A stretch of DNA of 64,000 bases from JAJEEA01 sp965116765 (GTDB lineage: Bacteria > Acidobacteriota > Vicinamibacteria > Vicinamibacterales > UBA8438), in NCBI GenBank assembly GCA_965116765.1, contig OZ220718.1, positions 1,922,001 through 1,986,000 on the forward strand, given 5' to 3'. Made by a program: the position numbers and the translations under genes. This document shows, one piece after another, positions 34,288 through 44,413 of the stretch. The number at the start of each line of letters is the position of its first letter. Positions within the stretch are counted from its first letter, which is position 1. The notes beneath the pieces are model-generated. The model was not told where the DNA came from. It saw nothing but the letters and a program-made list of their open reading frames with translations, and ran no database searches.

Positions 34288-35466
34288 CTACCGCGCCGGC
34301 ACCCGCGTCCACTTCCGGTCCGACCGCGCGCTCTCGAGCAGCGCCTCGATGAACAGCATGCCGCGGAGGCCGTCGTCGACGGTCGGGAAGTCGAGGGCCA
34401 GCGGGTCGGGCTTCACGCCGGCGAGGCGGGCGCGGATGGTGTCGGCGGCGTTGCGGTAGACGTTGGCGAAGGCGCCGAGGAACGCCTCGGGATGCCCCGC
34501 CGGCAGGTGGGTGGCCCGCGCCGCGGCGGGGCTCTTGGCGGCGACGTAGCCCGAGCCGCGGGTCCAGATCTCGACCGGGCCGTCGTTCGAGCGGACGCGG
34601 AGGGCGTTGGGGTCCTCCTGGTGCCACTCCAGGCCCTTCGCCTCGCCGTAGACGCGGAGGGTGAGCGCGTTCTCCTCCCCCACCGACACCTGGCTCGCGT
34701 GCAGCACCCCCCGCACGCCCTTCTGCAAGCGCACCAGCACGTTGCCGTCGTCGTCGAGGCGGCGCCCCCGGACGAAGGTCGTCAGGTCGGCGCACAGCTC
34801 GACGATGCGCAGGCCGGTGACGTACTCGGCGAGGTTCTCGGCGTGGGTGCCGATGTCGCCCATGCAGCCGGCGCCCCCGCTGCGCCGGGGGTCGGTGCGC
34901 CACTCGGCCTGCTTCATGCCCGTCCGCTCGAGGCGGGTCGCGAGCCAGCCCTGCGGGTACTCGACGACCACCTTGCGCAGCCGGCCGAGGTCGCCCGCCC
35001 GCACGAGGTCGCGGGCGAGCTTCACCATCGGATAGCCGGTGTAGTTGTGGGTGAGGGCGAAGACGCGGCGGCTCTTGCGGACGATCCGGCGCAGCCCGCG
35101 CGCCTCGTCCACCGTGAACGTCATCGGCTTGTCGCAGACGACATGGAACCCCGCCTCCAGGAACGCCTTCGCGACCGGGAAATGGACGTGGTTCGGGGTG
35201 ACGATGGACACGAAGTCGATGCGGTCGCCGTCGGGCCGCGCCCGCTCGGCATCGACCATGGCGGCGTAGGAGGCGTAGGCGCGGTCGGGGTCCAGCCCCA
35301 GCTCGGCCCCCTTCTGCCGCGAGCGGGCGGCGTCGGACGCGAAGGCCCCTGCCACCAGCTCCACGTCGCCGTCGATGCAGGCGGCCCGGCGGTGCACGTC
35401 GCCGATGAACGCCCCGGGGCCTCCCCCCACCATGCCCATGCGCAGCCGTCGTACCGTGGTCCCCAT
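34288..35466 (-). CDS. Gfo/Idh/MocA family oxidoreductase (cytoplasmic)
   Basis: A 392-residue NAD(P)-dependent sugar or inositol dehydrogenase family member. A Rossmann fold opens with RMGMVGGGPGAFIGDVHR, then TPNHVHFPVAKAFLEAGFHV and the catalytic-lysine motif CDKPMTF. The middle has GDIGTHAENLAEYV, supplying the active-site His. There is no signal peptide. Start ATG at 35466 with GGAG upstream. It lies on the same strand as the TIM-barrel isomerase/epimerase gene and near a symporter and a second Gfo/Idh/MocA gene, which suggests sugar or polyol catabolism. Confidence 0.88.
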   Translation of the reverse strand: MGTTVRRLRMGMVGGGPGAFIGDVHRRAACIDGDVELVAGAFASDAARSRQKGAELGLDPDRAYASYAAMVDAERARPDGDRIDFVSIVTPNHVHFPVAKAFLEAGFHVVCDKPMTFTVDEARGLRRIVRKSRRVFALTHNYTGYPMVKLARDLVRAGDLGRLRKVVVEYPQGWLATRLERTGMKQAEWRTDPRRSGGAGCMGDIGTHAENLAEYVTGLRIVELCADLTTFVRGRRLDDDGNVLVRLQKGVRGVLHASQVSVGEENALTLRVYGEAKGLEWHQEDPNALRVRSNDGPVEIWTRGSGYVAAKSPAAARATHLPAGHPEAFLGAFANVYRNAADTIRARLAGVKPDPLALDFPTVDDGLRGMLFIEALLESARSDRKWTRVPAR

Positions 35467-35727
35467 GTCTGCCACTCCACGTAGCCAACGTCCTTCGTTA
35501 TTCTCCCCCGGATCCGCAAGGCCCGATAGCGAATCCCCCGAACTCAACTGCCTTCTCGGCCGCTTCCCGACCGCCGAGGCGTAGTCCCGGGGGGTCGCGG
35601 CCGCGGTCCCGCCGGTGGAGGCGCGGGCCGCTGCGTACGTGCGCGACCGGTGGAGAGCTGTAGCCTCTCTTCTCAACCGAACGGCCGGTCTGGGGCTTCC
35701 TGGATCCACTTGATGGCTTCGCCATTG

Positions 35728-36357
35728 TCATTGCCCTCCCGTACGAGACTCGACATCTGTTGGTTCAAAATCCATGAACACGATGGACTCGATGCTGTCC
35801 TTGTTGGTCAAGAGAATGCCGTGAACACCGAGATCGGTATACTCGTCGTCATCCCCGATCCACGCCGGATCGCTGACGTAGAGCAATCCCTCGGTCGTAT
35901 CATTCGAGTAGTACTCCGGCCAGCCAAAAAGACGACGGCCGTCGGTGAACGTGACCACGACATAGCGCCGCTGGTCGATGAAAATGTCGAGCCAAGTGTT
36001 GATTCTCGCAGTACTCGAAGTGATCTTGATCTTCCGCAGCAACTTCATGTGGTAGTCGTTCGTGATCGAGAAGCCGAGCAGAAGCGCCAGGACGAGTGCC
36101 AACCACATTGCCCACGGCAGGTGTTCCGGGGTGACGAACGGTCGATAGACTCCCGCGCTCGTCACCTCCAAATCGACCGGGCTGCGACCGAAAGGAGTGA
36201 GGATGGCATAGATCACGAAACTCAAGACCAAAGCCTCGATGATGTTTCCGATCCGATCTTTCGTGGAGCGCACGACGATCGCGTTCAGTACCGCCGACGC
36301 CAGGAAGCCGGGCATCAGAAGCAAAAAAACGGCCAGTGTCTCACCGGATATGTTCAT
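35728..36357 (-). CDS. DUF6338 family membrane protein
   Basis: A 209-residue protein with three membrane segments in the first half (LAVFLLLMPGFLASAVLNAI, ALVLSFVIYAILTPF, MWLALVLALLLGFS) and a soluble C-terminal domain (YVVVTFTDGRRLFGWPEYYS, GLLYVSDPAW). This matches the DUF6338 layout; function unknown. Its base composition is visibly less GC-rich than its neighbours, suggesting recent acquisition. It sits between two sugar-metabolism genes on the same strand but shows no functional link to them. Confidence 0.65.
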   Translation of the reverse strand: MNISGETLAVFLLLMPGFLASAVLNAIVVRSTKDRIGNIIEALVLSFVIYAILTPFGRSPVDLEVTSAGVYRPFVTPEHLPWAMWLALVLALLLGFSITNDYHMKLLRKIKITSSTARINTWLDIFIDQRRYVVVTFTDGRRLFGWPEYYSNDTTEGLLYVSDPAWIGDDDEYTDLGVHGILLTNKDSIESIVFMDFEPTDVESRTGGQ

Positions 36358-36429
36358 GCGACTTCCGCTCCGAGTCCGATGCGGGAACCACCGTACGAAT
36401 GCCCAGTTGTCGCGCGGAGGTCCCCATGC

Positions 36430-37419
36430 CTACTCCTCGAACGCAGCGTCGAACGCCACCGTCGACGGCTCGAAGTCGGCGTCCTTGACGAACTCGCACG
36501 ACTCGCGGGCCCCGTGCTCGCGGTCCATGCCCGAGTCCTCCCACTCGACCGAGAGCGGCCCCGCGTAGCCGATGCGGTTCAGGGCGCGGATGATCGCCTC
36601 GAAGTCGACGTCGCCCCGCCCCACCGAGCGGAAGTCCCAGCCCCGGTCCGCCGCGCCGAACGGCAGGTGGGACGAGAGCAGGCCGGTGCGGCCGTCGAGG
36701 GTGACGGCGGCGTCCTTCATGTGCACGTGGTAGATGCGGTCGGAGAACTCGCCGATGAACCGGGCCGGCTCCATCCCCTGCCACTGCAGGTGGCTGGGGT
36801 CGAAGTTGAAGCCGAACGCCTCGCGCCGGCCGACGGCGTCCAGCGCCCGGTGGGCGCTGACGATGTCGAAGGCGATCTCGGTGGGGTGCACCTCGAGGGC
36901 GAAGCGGACGCCGCACTCGTCGAACACGTCGAGAATCGGGTTCCACAGCTCGGCGAAGCGCCGGTAGCCGGCCTCGATGGCCTCCTCGGAGACCGGCGGG
37001 AACGAGTAGAGCAGGTGCCAGATGGGCGAGCCCGTGAACCCGCACACGACCTCGAGCCCGAGGTTGCGGGCGGCGCGGGCGGTGTTCTTCATGGTGTCGA
37101 CGGCCCACGCCCGCTTCGCCTCGGGGTCGCCGTGCACCGACTCGGGGGCGAACGCGTCGGACCGTTCGTCGTTCGGGTCGCAGACGAGCTGGCCGGCGAG
37201 GTGGTGCGAGATGGCCCAGCAGCCGAGCCCGTGCTCGGCGAGCAGGGCGTGGCGCGCGTCGCAGTAGGCCTGGTCGACGGCGGCGCGGTCGACGTCGAGG
37301 TGGTCTCCCCAGCACGCCAGCTCCAGCCCGTCGAACCCGAACCCCTTCGCCTTCGGGGCCAGCTCGGCCAGCGGCAGGTCGGCCCATTGTCCCGTGAACA
37401 GCGTTACCTTTCGCGCCAT
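36430..37419 (-). CDS. TIM-barrel sugar phosphate isomerase/epimerase
   Basis: A 329-residue xylose-isomerase-like TIM barrel. Metal and substrate residues typical of the AP-endonuclease-2 family are visible: FDGLELACWGDHLD, FALEVHPTEIAFD (Glu), FNFDPSHLQWQG (Asp, His), IYHVHMKDA (His) and LSVEWEDSGMD (Glu). Such proteins isomerise or epimerise sugars, keto-inositols or 3-keto-sugars. Start ATG at 37419 with GGAAGGAG upstream. It is divergent from the symporter gene 155 bases away, which suggests a shared regulatory region. Confidence 0.88.
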   Translation of the reverse strand: MARKVTLFTGQWADLPLAELAPKAKGFGFDGLELACWGDHLDVDRAAVDQAYCDARHALLAEHGLGCWAISHHLAGQLVCDPNDERSDAFAPESVHGDPEAKRAWAVDTMKNTARAARNLGLEVVCGFTGSPIWHLLYSFPPVSEEAIEAGYRRFAELWNPILDVFDECGVRFALEVHPTEIAFDIVSAHRALDAVGRREAFGFNFDPSHLQWQGMEPARFIGEFSDRIYHVHMKDAAVTLDGRTGLLSSHLPFGAADRGWDFRSVGRGDVDFEAIIRALNRIGYAGPLSVEWEDSGMDREHGARESCEFVKDADFEPSTVAFDAAFEE

Positions 37420-37574
37420 CGTCGACTCGTCTCCTTCCGTCGCGGCGGGAACCGGCCGCCGGCCGCCCGCGGGCACCGGTGCACCGCGCGGCATTGTCAT
37501 ATCACAAGCGCCGCCACGGCGGCGCCCGGTCCCGGTAAGATCGACGCGCTTCACCGCGGGAGGGAGACCGCCTG

Positions 37575-39176
<1,602 letters not shown>

Positions 39177-39233
39177 TCGCGGAGAGCGACGTGTCGTCGT
39201 CCGGAGCGGGTCGAGGTGTCAACCGCGAGTCCG

Positions 39234-39431
39234 TCAACTGGACGTCACGGGCGGATGCTGGCGATGCTGCCAGCCTTCGATGCGGCCTTCCAGGCGCGCG
39301 AGCCGCTGCGCGACATCGCCCAACCCTCGCTCGACGGACCCCATGCGTCGATCCAGGCCGGAGATCCGGCGCCAGAGGAAACCGTCGACCGCGAGCACAG
39401 GGAGGGCGTCGATCAATACGTCCGTACTCAC
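39234..39431 (-). CDS. Possible small coiled-coil protein
   Basis: From GTG 39431 a 65-residue frame reads a hydrophobic stretch (VLIDALPVLAVDGFLW) followed by a heptad-patterned helix (GLDRRMGSVERGLGDVAQRL, ARLEGRIEGWQ). The pattern looks selected rather than random, but no ribosome-binding site is obvious. The frame extends upstream as arginine-rich sequence. It lies antisense in the gap between the symporter and the second Gfo/Idh/MocA gene. Confidence 0.4.
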   Translation of the reverse strand: MSTDVLIDALPVLAVDGFLWRRISGLDRRMGSVERGLGDVAQRLARLEGRIEGWQHRQHPPVTSS

Positions 39432-39570
39432 AGCGTAGGCGAAGCCAAGCGAAACCGGCAACCCCGGGCGGTGGCCCCACGGGCGCGGCGGATGACAAGC
39501 CGCGGGTCGCCGGATTATCCTTGGTCGCGCAATCCGCCCTGACGTGATCCGCCGACCGATGGAGAGTGCC

Positions 39571-40923
39571 ATGAGCCTGTCGAGACGCCGCTTCCTCCAG
39601 ACCTCCGCCACCGGCGCCGTGGGCGCGAGCGCCGCCCTGTGGACGCCGCCCGCCTACGCCGCGGGCCGGCAGGCGACCGCCCCGAGCGACCGCATCGTCA
39701 TCGGCGCCATCGGCGTCAACGGCATGGGATTCTCGAACGTGCGCTCGCTGCTGCGGCAGCCCGGGGTCGAGTGCGCCGCCCTGTGCGACGTCGACGAGAG
39801 CGTGCTCGAGCGGCGGGCCGGCGACGTCGAGGCGATGGGCGGCAAGCGGCCGGCCCTGTACGCCGACCACCGGGCCCTGCTCGACAACGACGACCTCGAC
39901 GCGGTGGTCATCGGCACCCCCGACCACTGGCACTGCCTGCAGATGGTCGACGCCTGCGCGGCCGGCAAGGACGTCTACGTCGAGAAGCCGCTCGCCAACT
40001 CGATCTACGAGTGCCAGGTCATGACCACCGCGGCCCGCCACTACAACCGCGTCGTGCAGTGCGGGCAGTGGCAGCGCAGCGGGCCGCACTGGACGGAGGC
40101 CATCGAGTTCGTGCACGGCGGGGCGCTGGGGCGCATCCGCAGCGTGCGGGCGTGGGCCTACATGAACTGGCTGCCCCCGGTGCCCGACGTCCCCGACAGC
40201 GAGCCGCCCGAGGGCGTCGACTACGACCGGTGGCTCGGCCCCGCCCCCGAGCGGCCGTTCAACCCCAACCGCTTCCACTTCAACTTCCGTTGGTTCTGGG
40301 ACTACGCGGGCGGCCTGATGACCGACTGGGGCGTCCACATCATCGACATCGTGCTCTGGGGCATGCAGGCCGAGGCCCCGCGCAGCGTGGTCGCGAGCGG
40401 CGGCAAGTTCGCCTATCCCGACGACGACCAGGAGACCCCCGACACGATGACCGCCCTCTACGAGTTCGACGACTTCCTGATGACCTGGGAGCACGCCACC
40501 GGCATCGAGCTCGGACCGTTCCAGCGCGCCCACGGGGTGGCGTTCGTCGGCAACAACGGCACCCTCGTGGTCGACCGCCGGGGCTGGGAGCTCTACCCCG
40601 AGGAGAAGCTCGAGAACCGGCGCCCCGTCGGCTACAAGATGCCGGGGCGGCCGCCCGTCGTGGCGAACCCGGCCCAGCGCGGGCTCGACCAGCACACCGA
40701 GAACTTCATCGCGTGCATGCGCTCGCGCGAGCAACCCGTCTGCAACGCCGACGTCGCGAGCCTCGCCGCCGTGAACGCCCATCTCGGGAACATCGCGTTC
40801 CGCACCGGCGGCAAGGTCGTGTGGGACGCCGAGAAGCAGATGTTCGAGGGCGAGGCCGAGAGCGCCGCCAACAAGATGCTGAAGACGCCGTACCGCGCTC
40901 CCTGGACATTGCCGCAGGTGTAG
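39571..40923 (+). CDS. Gfo/Idh/MocA family oxidoreductase with Tat signal
   Basis: A 450-residue exported dehydrogenase-family protein. The N-terminus SLSRRRFLQTSATGAVGASA is a twin-arginine signal, consistent with export of a folded, cofactor-bound enzyme. The Rossmann part has IVIGAIGVNGMGFSN and GTPDHWHCLQMVDACAAGKD, then the VEKPLANS lysine motif. The second domain contains FRWFWDYAGGLMTDWGVHII with the active-site His. Family members of this exported type act on sugars or 3-keto-glycosides in the periplasm. ATG at 39571 was chosen because GGAGAG precedes it. Confidence 0.88.
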   Translation: MSLSRRRFLQTSATGAVGASAALWTPPAYAAGRQATAPSDRIVIGAIGVNGMGFSNVRSLLRQPGVECAALCDVDESVLERRAGDVEAMGGKRPALYADHRALLDNDDLDAVVIGTPDHWHCLQMVDACAAGKDVYVEKPLANSIYECQVMTTAARHYNRVVQCGQWQRSGPHWTEAIEFVHGGALGRIRSVRAWAYMNWLPPVPDVPDSEPPEGVDYDRWLGPAPERPFNPNRFHFNFRWFWDYAGGLMTDWGVHIIDIVLWGMQAEAPRSVVASGGKFAYPDDDQETPDTMTALYEFDDFLMTWEHATGIELGPFQRAHGVAFVGNNGTLVVDRRGWELYPEEKLENRRPVGYKMPGRPPVVANPAQRGLDQHTENFIACMRSREQPVCNADVASLAAVNAHLGNIAFRTGGKVVWDAEKQMFEGEAESAANKMLKTPYRAPWTLPQV

Positions 40924-41166
40924 CCGATCGAGGATGACCGACGGCATGCTGCGCCAGGTGCAACCCGGGCTGCCCATGTCGGGGTCGGCCGACCTCGCGT
41001 CCAGGGATCTGCCCCCTCTGCCGTCATGTCCACGGCAACGGGTGGGACGGCGTCGACCGGCACTGACCGACGAAGCACGAAACGCAGCCCGGTGAGCCCC
41101 GTGGCGAACGGTGAGCCGGACCTGTGAGGAACACGAGAGCTGATCGCCAAGAGTGGGGATGCGACC

Positions 41167-41925
41167 ATGCTGCGTAGCAGAGAGCTCGTGACGACAGGAC
41201 TGGCGCTGGCGATGCTGACCGCGGCCGCGGCGGCGCAGGAGCGCGTCGACTTGCCGCCGCCCGCGGAGACCGAGGTGTGGAAGCCCGTGCCCGCCACGGT
41301 GGACCCGGGCCGTCGCGGTCACGGCCGGCCGCCGTCCGACGCCATCGTCCTGTTCGACGGCACCGACCTGTCCGAGTGGCGGGGCCGTGACGGCGAGGCC
41401 GGGTGGAAGGTGGCCGACGGCGCCATGACCGTGGTCCCGGGCACCGGCAACCTGACCACCAAGCGGGGCTTCGGCGACGTGCAGCTCCACGTCGAGTGGC
41501 GCACGCCGACCGAGATCGTCGGCGAGAGCCAGGGCCGCGGCAACAGCGGCGTGTTCCTCATGGGGCTCTACGAGGTGCAGGTGCTCGACTCGTGGGAGAA
41601 CCCGACCTACGTGAACGGGCAGGCGGCCAGCGTCTACAAGCAGCACATCCCCCTCGTGAACGCCTCGCGGGGGCCCGGCGAGTGGCAGACCTACGACATC
41701 ATCTTCACCGCCCCCCGGTTCGACGCCGACGGCGGGCTGGAGAGCCCCGCCACGGTGACGGTGCTCCACAACGGCGTGCTCGTGCAGAACCACGTGACCC
41801 TGGAGGGCCCGACCGTCTTCCGCGGCGCGCCCCGTTACGAGGCCCACGCGGACCGGCTGCCGCTCATGCTCCAGGACCACCGCAACCACGTGAGCTATCG
41901 CAACATCTGGGTCCGCGAGCTGTAG
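41167..41925 (+). CDS. Exported DUF1080 (3-keto-disaccharide hydrolase-like) protein
   Basis: A 252-residue protein with a signal peptide ending AAAAAQ and a DUF1080 jelly-roll domain: IVLFDGTDLSEWRGRDGEAG, WKVADGAMTV, GDVQLHVEWRTP, GNSGVFLMGLYEVQVLDSWE and the closing NHVSYRNIWVREL. Characterised DUF1080 proteins hydrolyse or eliminate 3-keto-glycosides produced by Gfo/Idh/MocA enzymes. One such exported oxidoreductase lies just upstream, so a joint pathway is plausible. The 243-base gap upstream contains nothing I recognise. Confidence 0.85.
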   Translation: MLRSRELVTTGLALAMLTAAAAAQERVDLPPPAETEVWKPVPATVDPGRRGHGRPPSDAIVLFDGTDLSEWRGRDGEAGWKVADGAMTVVPGTGNLTTKRGFGDVQLHVEWRTPTEIVGESQGRGNSGVFLMGLYEVQVLDSWENPTYVNGQAASVYKQHIPLVNASRGPGEWQTYDIIFTAPRFDADGGLESPATVTVLHNGVLVQNHVTLEGPTVFRGAPRYEAHADRLPLMLQDHRNHVSYRNIWVREL

Positions 41926-42107
41926 GACCCGCGGAGCAGAACGGCGTCGTCCCGCGGGGGGACGCCGCCGCCCCGAGGATCGGCTGGGGCCGGCGAAGCT
42001 GCAGAACGGTGTTTCGCCGGCCGACGCGCCCCCGAGCAGGCGCCCCGCCGTTGCCGCCCCAGGCGCCGCCGCGGCGGCGCCGCGCCCATCGGAAAGGAAC
42101 GCCGACG

Positions 42108-42560
42108 ATGCCGACCCGCTGCCGACCGCTGACCTGGGTGCTCGTCGCCGCCTGCCTCGCATTCGCGGCGCCGGCCCACTCTCAACCGGACAGGTCGACC
42201 CGGGAGATCCTCATCGAGCTCGAGCGAAGCTGGAACGACGCGGTCTACTCGGGGGACGTGGACGTCATCGACCGGCTGCTCGCCGACGAGTTCCTCGGCA
42301 CCTACGACGACGGCAGCCGCGGCGACAAGGCGAGGGAGGTGGACCTCGTCGCCAACTTCAACCAGGCGGTGATCTCGGCCGTCCAGGACGACTTCCGCGT
42401 CGCCATCTACGGAGACACCGCGGTGGTCTGGTTCACCCTGCACCTCGTCGGCCTGCGCCAGGGGCAGGAGGCCGAGCTGACCCTGCGCTACACCGACGTC
42501 TGGATACGGCGCGACGGCCGGTGGCAGTGCGTCTCGGCCCACAGCACCCGGGTGCAGTGA
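42108..42560 (+). CDS. Exported SnoaL/DUF4440-type NTF2-like protein
   Basis: A 150-residue protein with a signal peptide (LVAACLAFAAPAHSQ) and one NTF2-like fold: ELERSWNDAVYSGDVDVIDR, LLADEFLGTYDDGS, DTAVVWFTLHLVG and YTDVWIRRDGRWQCVSAHST. DUF4440 proteins are a pocket scaffold with varied or unknown roles. ATG at 42108 has GGAAAGGA upstream. Its stop is one base before the start of the nitrile hydratase alpha gene, so it is the first gene of that operon. Confidence 0.82.
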   Translation: MPTRCRPLTWVLVAACLAFAAPAHSQPDRSTREILIELERSWNDAVYSGDVDVIDRLLADEFLGTYDDGSRGDKAREVDLVANFNQAVISAVQDDFRVAIYGDTAVVWFTLHLVGLRQGQEAELTLRYTDVWIRRDGRWQCVSAHSTRVQ

Positions 42561-42561
42561 C

Positions 42562-43227
42562 ATGGCGAAACCGGAGAACCACTCGGCCGGCGTCCACGAA
42601 CACGGCCACGAGCACCATCACGATCACCAGGTCGTGCCCGACGACATCGCCCTGCGCGTGCGCGCGCTCGAGTCGATTCTCGTCGACAAGCAGATGGTCG
42701 ACCCCGCCGCCCTCGACGCGGTGGTCGACGCCTACGAGAACCGCATCGGCCCCCGGAACGGCGCCCAGGTCGTGGCCCGGGCCTGGACCGACCCCGACTA
42801 CAAGGCGCGGCTGCTCGACGACGGGACCGCGGCCATCGCCGAGCTCGGCTTCGGGGGGACCCAGGGCGAGCACATGGTGGTCGTCGAGAACACCCCCGAC
42901 GTGCACAACCTCGTCGTCTGCACGTTGTGCTCGTGCTACCCGTGGCCGACCCTCGGGCTGCCGCCGGTCTGGTACAAGTCCAACGCCTACCGCGCGCGCG
43001 CGGTCATCGAGCCCCGTGCGGTGCTGAGCGAGTTCGGCGTCGACGTCGCCGACGACGTCGAGGTGCGGGTGTGGGACAGCACCGCGGAGGTCCGCTACCT
43101 CGTGCTGCCCGCACGCCCCCCCGGCACCGAGGAAATGACCGAGGAAGAGCTGGCCGACCTCGTCTCGCGCGACGCCATGATCGGCGTCGCCGTCGTGCCC
43201 CCGCCGGCCGGCGGGAGATCGGCATGA
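42562..43227 (+). CDS. nthA: Nitrile hydratase alpha subunit, cobalt type
   Basis: A 221-residue alpha subunit of nitrile hydratase, which hydrates nitriles to amides. The metal claw VCTLCSCYPWPT has Cys120, Cys123, Ser124 and Cys125; Thr after the first Cys is the mark of cobalt enzymes (iron enzymes have Ser). The N-terminus is unusually rich in His (HEHGHEHHHDH within residues 12-22), perhaps a metal-delivery arm. Other family segments are RVRALESILVDK and FGVDVADDVEVRVWDSTAEV. It starts one base after the NTF2-like gene and its stop overlaps the following mini-ORF (ATGA). No cobalt transporter is seen nearby. Confidence 0.93.
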   Translation: MAKPENHSAGVHEHGHEHHHDHQVVPDDIALRVRALESILVDKQMVDPAALDAVVDAYENRIGPRNGAQVVARAWTDPDYKARLLDDGTAAIAELGFGGTQGEHMVVVENTPDVHNLVVCTLCSCYPWPTLGLPPVWYKSNAYRARAVIEPRAVLSEFGVDVADDVEVRVWDSTAEVRYLVLPARPPGTEEMTEEELADLVSRDAMIGVAVVPPPAGGRSA

Positions 43228-43322
43228 ACCGCGTACACGAGATGGGCGGGATGGACGGTGTCGGCCCCGCCGAGTGCGAAGTCGCCATCGTGCCGGCCCC
43301 GAACGGCAGGAGCGAAACATGA
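43224..43322 (+). CDS. 32-codon mini-ORF duplicating the beta-subunit N-terminus
   Basis: ATG at 43224 overlaps the alpha stop, and the TGA at 43320-43322 overlaps the beta ATG at 43319, both as ATGA. The peptide starts MNRVHEMGGMDGVGPAE, against MNGVHDMGGMDGFGPVE in the beta subunit 95 bases downstream. Over the first 57 bases the two copies share roughly 80% identity, and each ATG has its own purine-rich ribosome-binding site (GGGAGA and AGGAG). The remaining 14 residues are unrelated to beta. It may be a translational coupler, a free copy of the alpha-contacting arm, or a passive duplication. Confidence 0.6.
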   Translation: MNRVHEMGGMDGVGPAECEVAIVPAPNGRSET

Positions 43323-43972
43323 ACGGCGTGCACGACATGGGCGGGATGGACGGCTTCGGCCCCGTCGAGCCCGAGACGGACGAGCCCGTCTTCCACCACC
43401 CCTGGGAAGGCCGCGTGTTCGCCATCCGCGCCGCCCTCCGCCCCAAGGACCGGGTACCGGGGTGGGGCAGCTTCCGCTACGACCTCGAGCGCATCCCCCC
43501 CGCCGACTACCTCCGCATGTCGTACTACGAGCGGTGGTTCGCGATATCGCTGGACCGCCTCCTCCGCAGCGGCCTCGTGACCAGGGCCGAGCTCGAGTCG
43601 GGACGGCCCGAGCCGGGACCGCCGGGGCCGCCGCTCCGTCCGGGGCCGGCCGCGCGCCCCTCCGGCCCCGGACGACTGGACGTCGACGTGGCGGCCCGCT
43701 TCCGGCCGGGAGACGACGTGCGCGCGCGCAACCTGCATCCGCCCGGACATACGCGTCTGCCGCGCTACGCGCGTGGCAAGACCGGCGTGGTCACCCGCGA
43801 CAATGGGGTCTACGGCCTGCAGGACACGGACGAGGGCGGTCAGGCGCTCGATCGCCCGCCGCAGCACGTCTACACCGTGCGTTTCGGCGCGCAAGAGCTG
43901 TGGGGAGAGCGCGCATCGGCGCGCGACGCGGTCTACGTAGACCTCTGGGAGGACCATCTTGAGCCCGCCTGA
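43319..43972 (+). CDS. nthB: Nitrile hydratase beta subunit
   Basis: A 217-residue beta subunit. The N-terminal arm MNGVHDMGGMDGFGPV is diagnostic, followed by HHPWEGRVFAIRAAL and MSYYERWFAISLDRLL. The C-terminal SH3-like barrel has GDDVRARNLHPPGHTRLPRY, ARGKTGVV and VYTVRFGAQELWGE. The start at 43319 (not the longer 43274) is fixed by the family N-terminus, an AGGAG box and the overlap with the mini-ORF. A Pro-rich linker joins the two domains. It overlaps the start of the accessory gene by 14 bases. Confidence 0.93.
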   Translation: MNGVHDMGGMDGFGPVEPETDEPVFHHPWEGRVFAIRAALRPKDRVPGWGSFRYDLERIPPADYLRMSYYERWFAISLDRLLRSGLVTRAELESGRPEPGPPGPPLRPGPAARPSGPGRLDVDVAARFRPGDDVRARNLHPPGHTRLPRYARGKTGVVTRDNGVYGLQDTDEGGQALDRPPQHVYTVRFGAQELWGERASARDAVYVDLWEDHLEPA

Positions 43973-44381
43973 GTCGGCGTCCCGCCCGCCGGGACCCGCC
44001 GCGGCCCGGCCCGACGCACCGCGGCTCGAGGCCGAACGGCTCGACGCCCTCCCCCCGCTGCCGCGCGACGACGACGGACCCGTGTTCGCCGAGCCGTGGC
44101 AGGCCCAGGCGTTCGCCCTCGCCGTCAGCCTCAGCGAGCAGGGCCACTTCACCTGGAAGGAATGGACCGGCGTCCTCGCCGACGAGCTTCGCGCCGCCGC
44201 CGCGCGCGGCGAGCCCGACGACGGCTCGCGCTACTACCACCACTGGGTCGCGGCCCTCGAGCGCCTCGCCGCCACCAAGGGCCTGACCGACGCGCCGACC
44301 CTCCACACCCGCAAGGAGGCGTGGGCCGACGCCTACCGCCACACCCCGCACGGTCAGCCCGTGGTGCTCCGCAAGCCGTGA
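43959..44381 (+). CDS. Nitrile hydratase accessory (activator) protein
   Basis: A 140-residue protein of the nitrile hydratase accessory family, beta-homologous small proteins that help insert and oxidise the metal centre of cobalt enzymes. Landmarks are VFAEPWQAQAFALAVSLSEQ, GHFTWKEWTGVLADEL and YYHHWVAALERLAATKGL. It starts with TTG at 43959 inside the end of the beta gene, with GGGAGG 5-6 bases upstream, and is therefore translationally coupled. The first 35 residues are Pro/Ala-rich. Confidence 0.88.
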   Translation: MSPPESASRPPGPAAARPDAPRLEAERLDALPPLPRDDDGPVFAEPWQAQAFALAVSLSEQGHFTWKEWTGVLADELRAAAARGEPDDGSRYYHHWVAALERLAATKGLTDAPTLHTRKEAWADAYRHTPHGQPVVLRKP

Positions 44382-44413
44382 ACGGCCAAGCCGGATGACA
44401 GGAGACCCGCAGC

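Noticed and set aside
43274..43318. Longer N-terminus for the nitrile hydratase beta subunit
   Set aside because: The extra 15 residues are basic and overlap the mini-ORF. The family N-terminus and ribosome-binding site fix the start at 43319.
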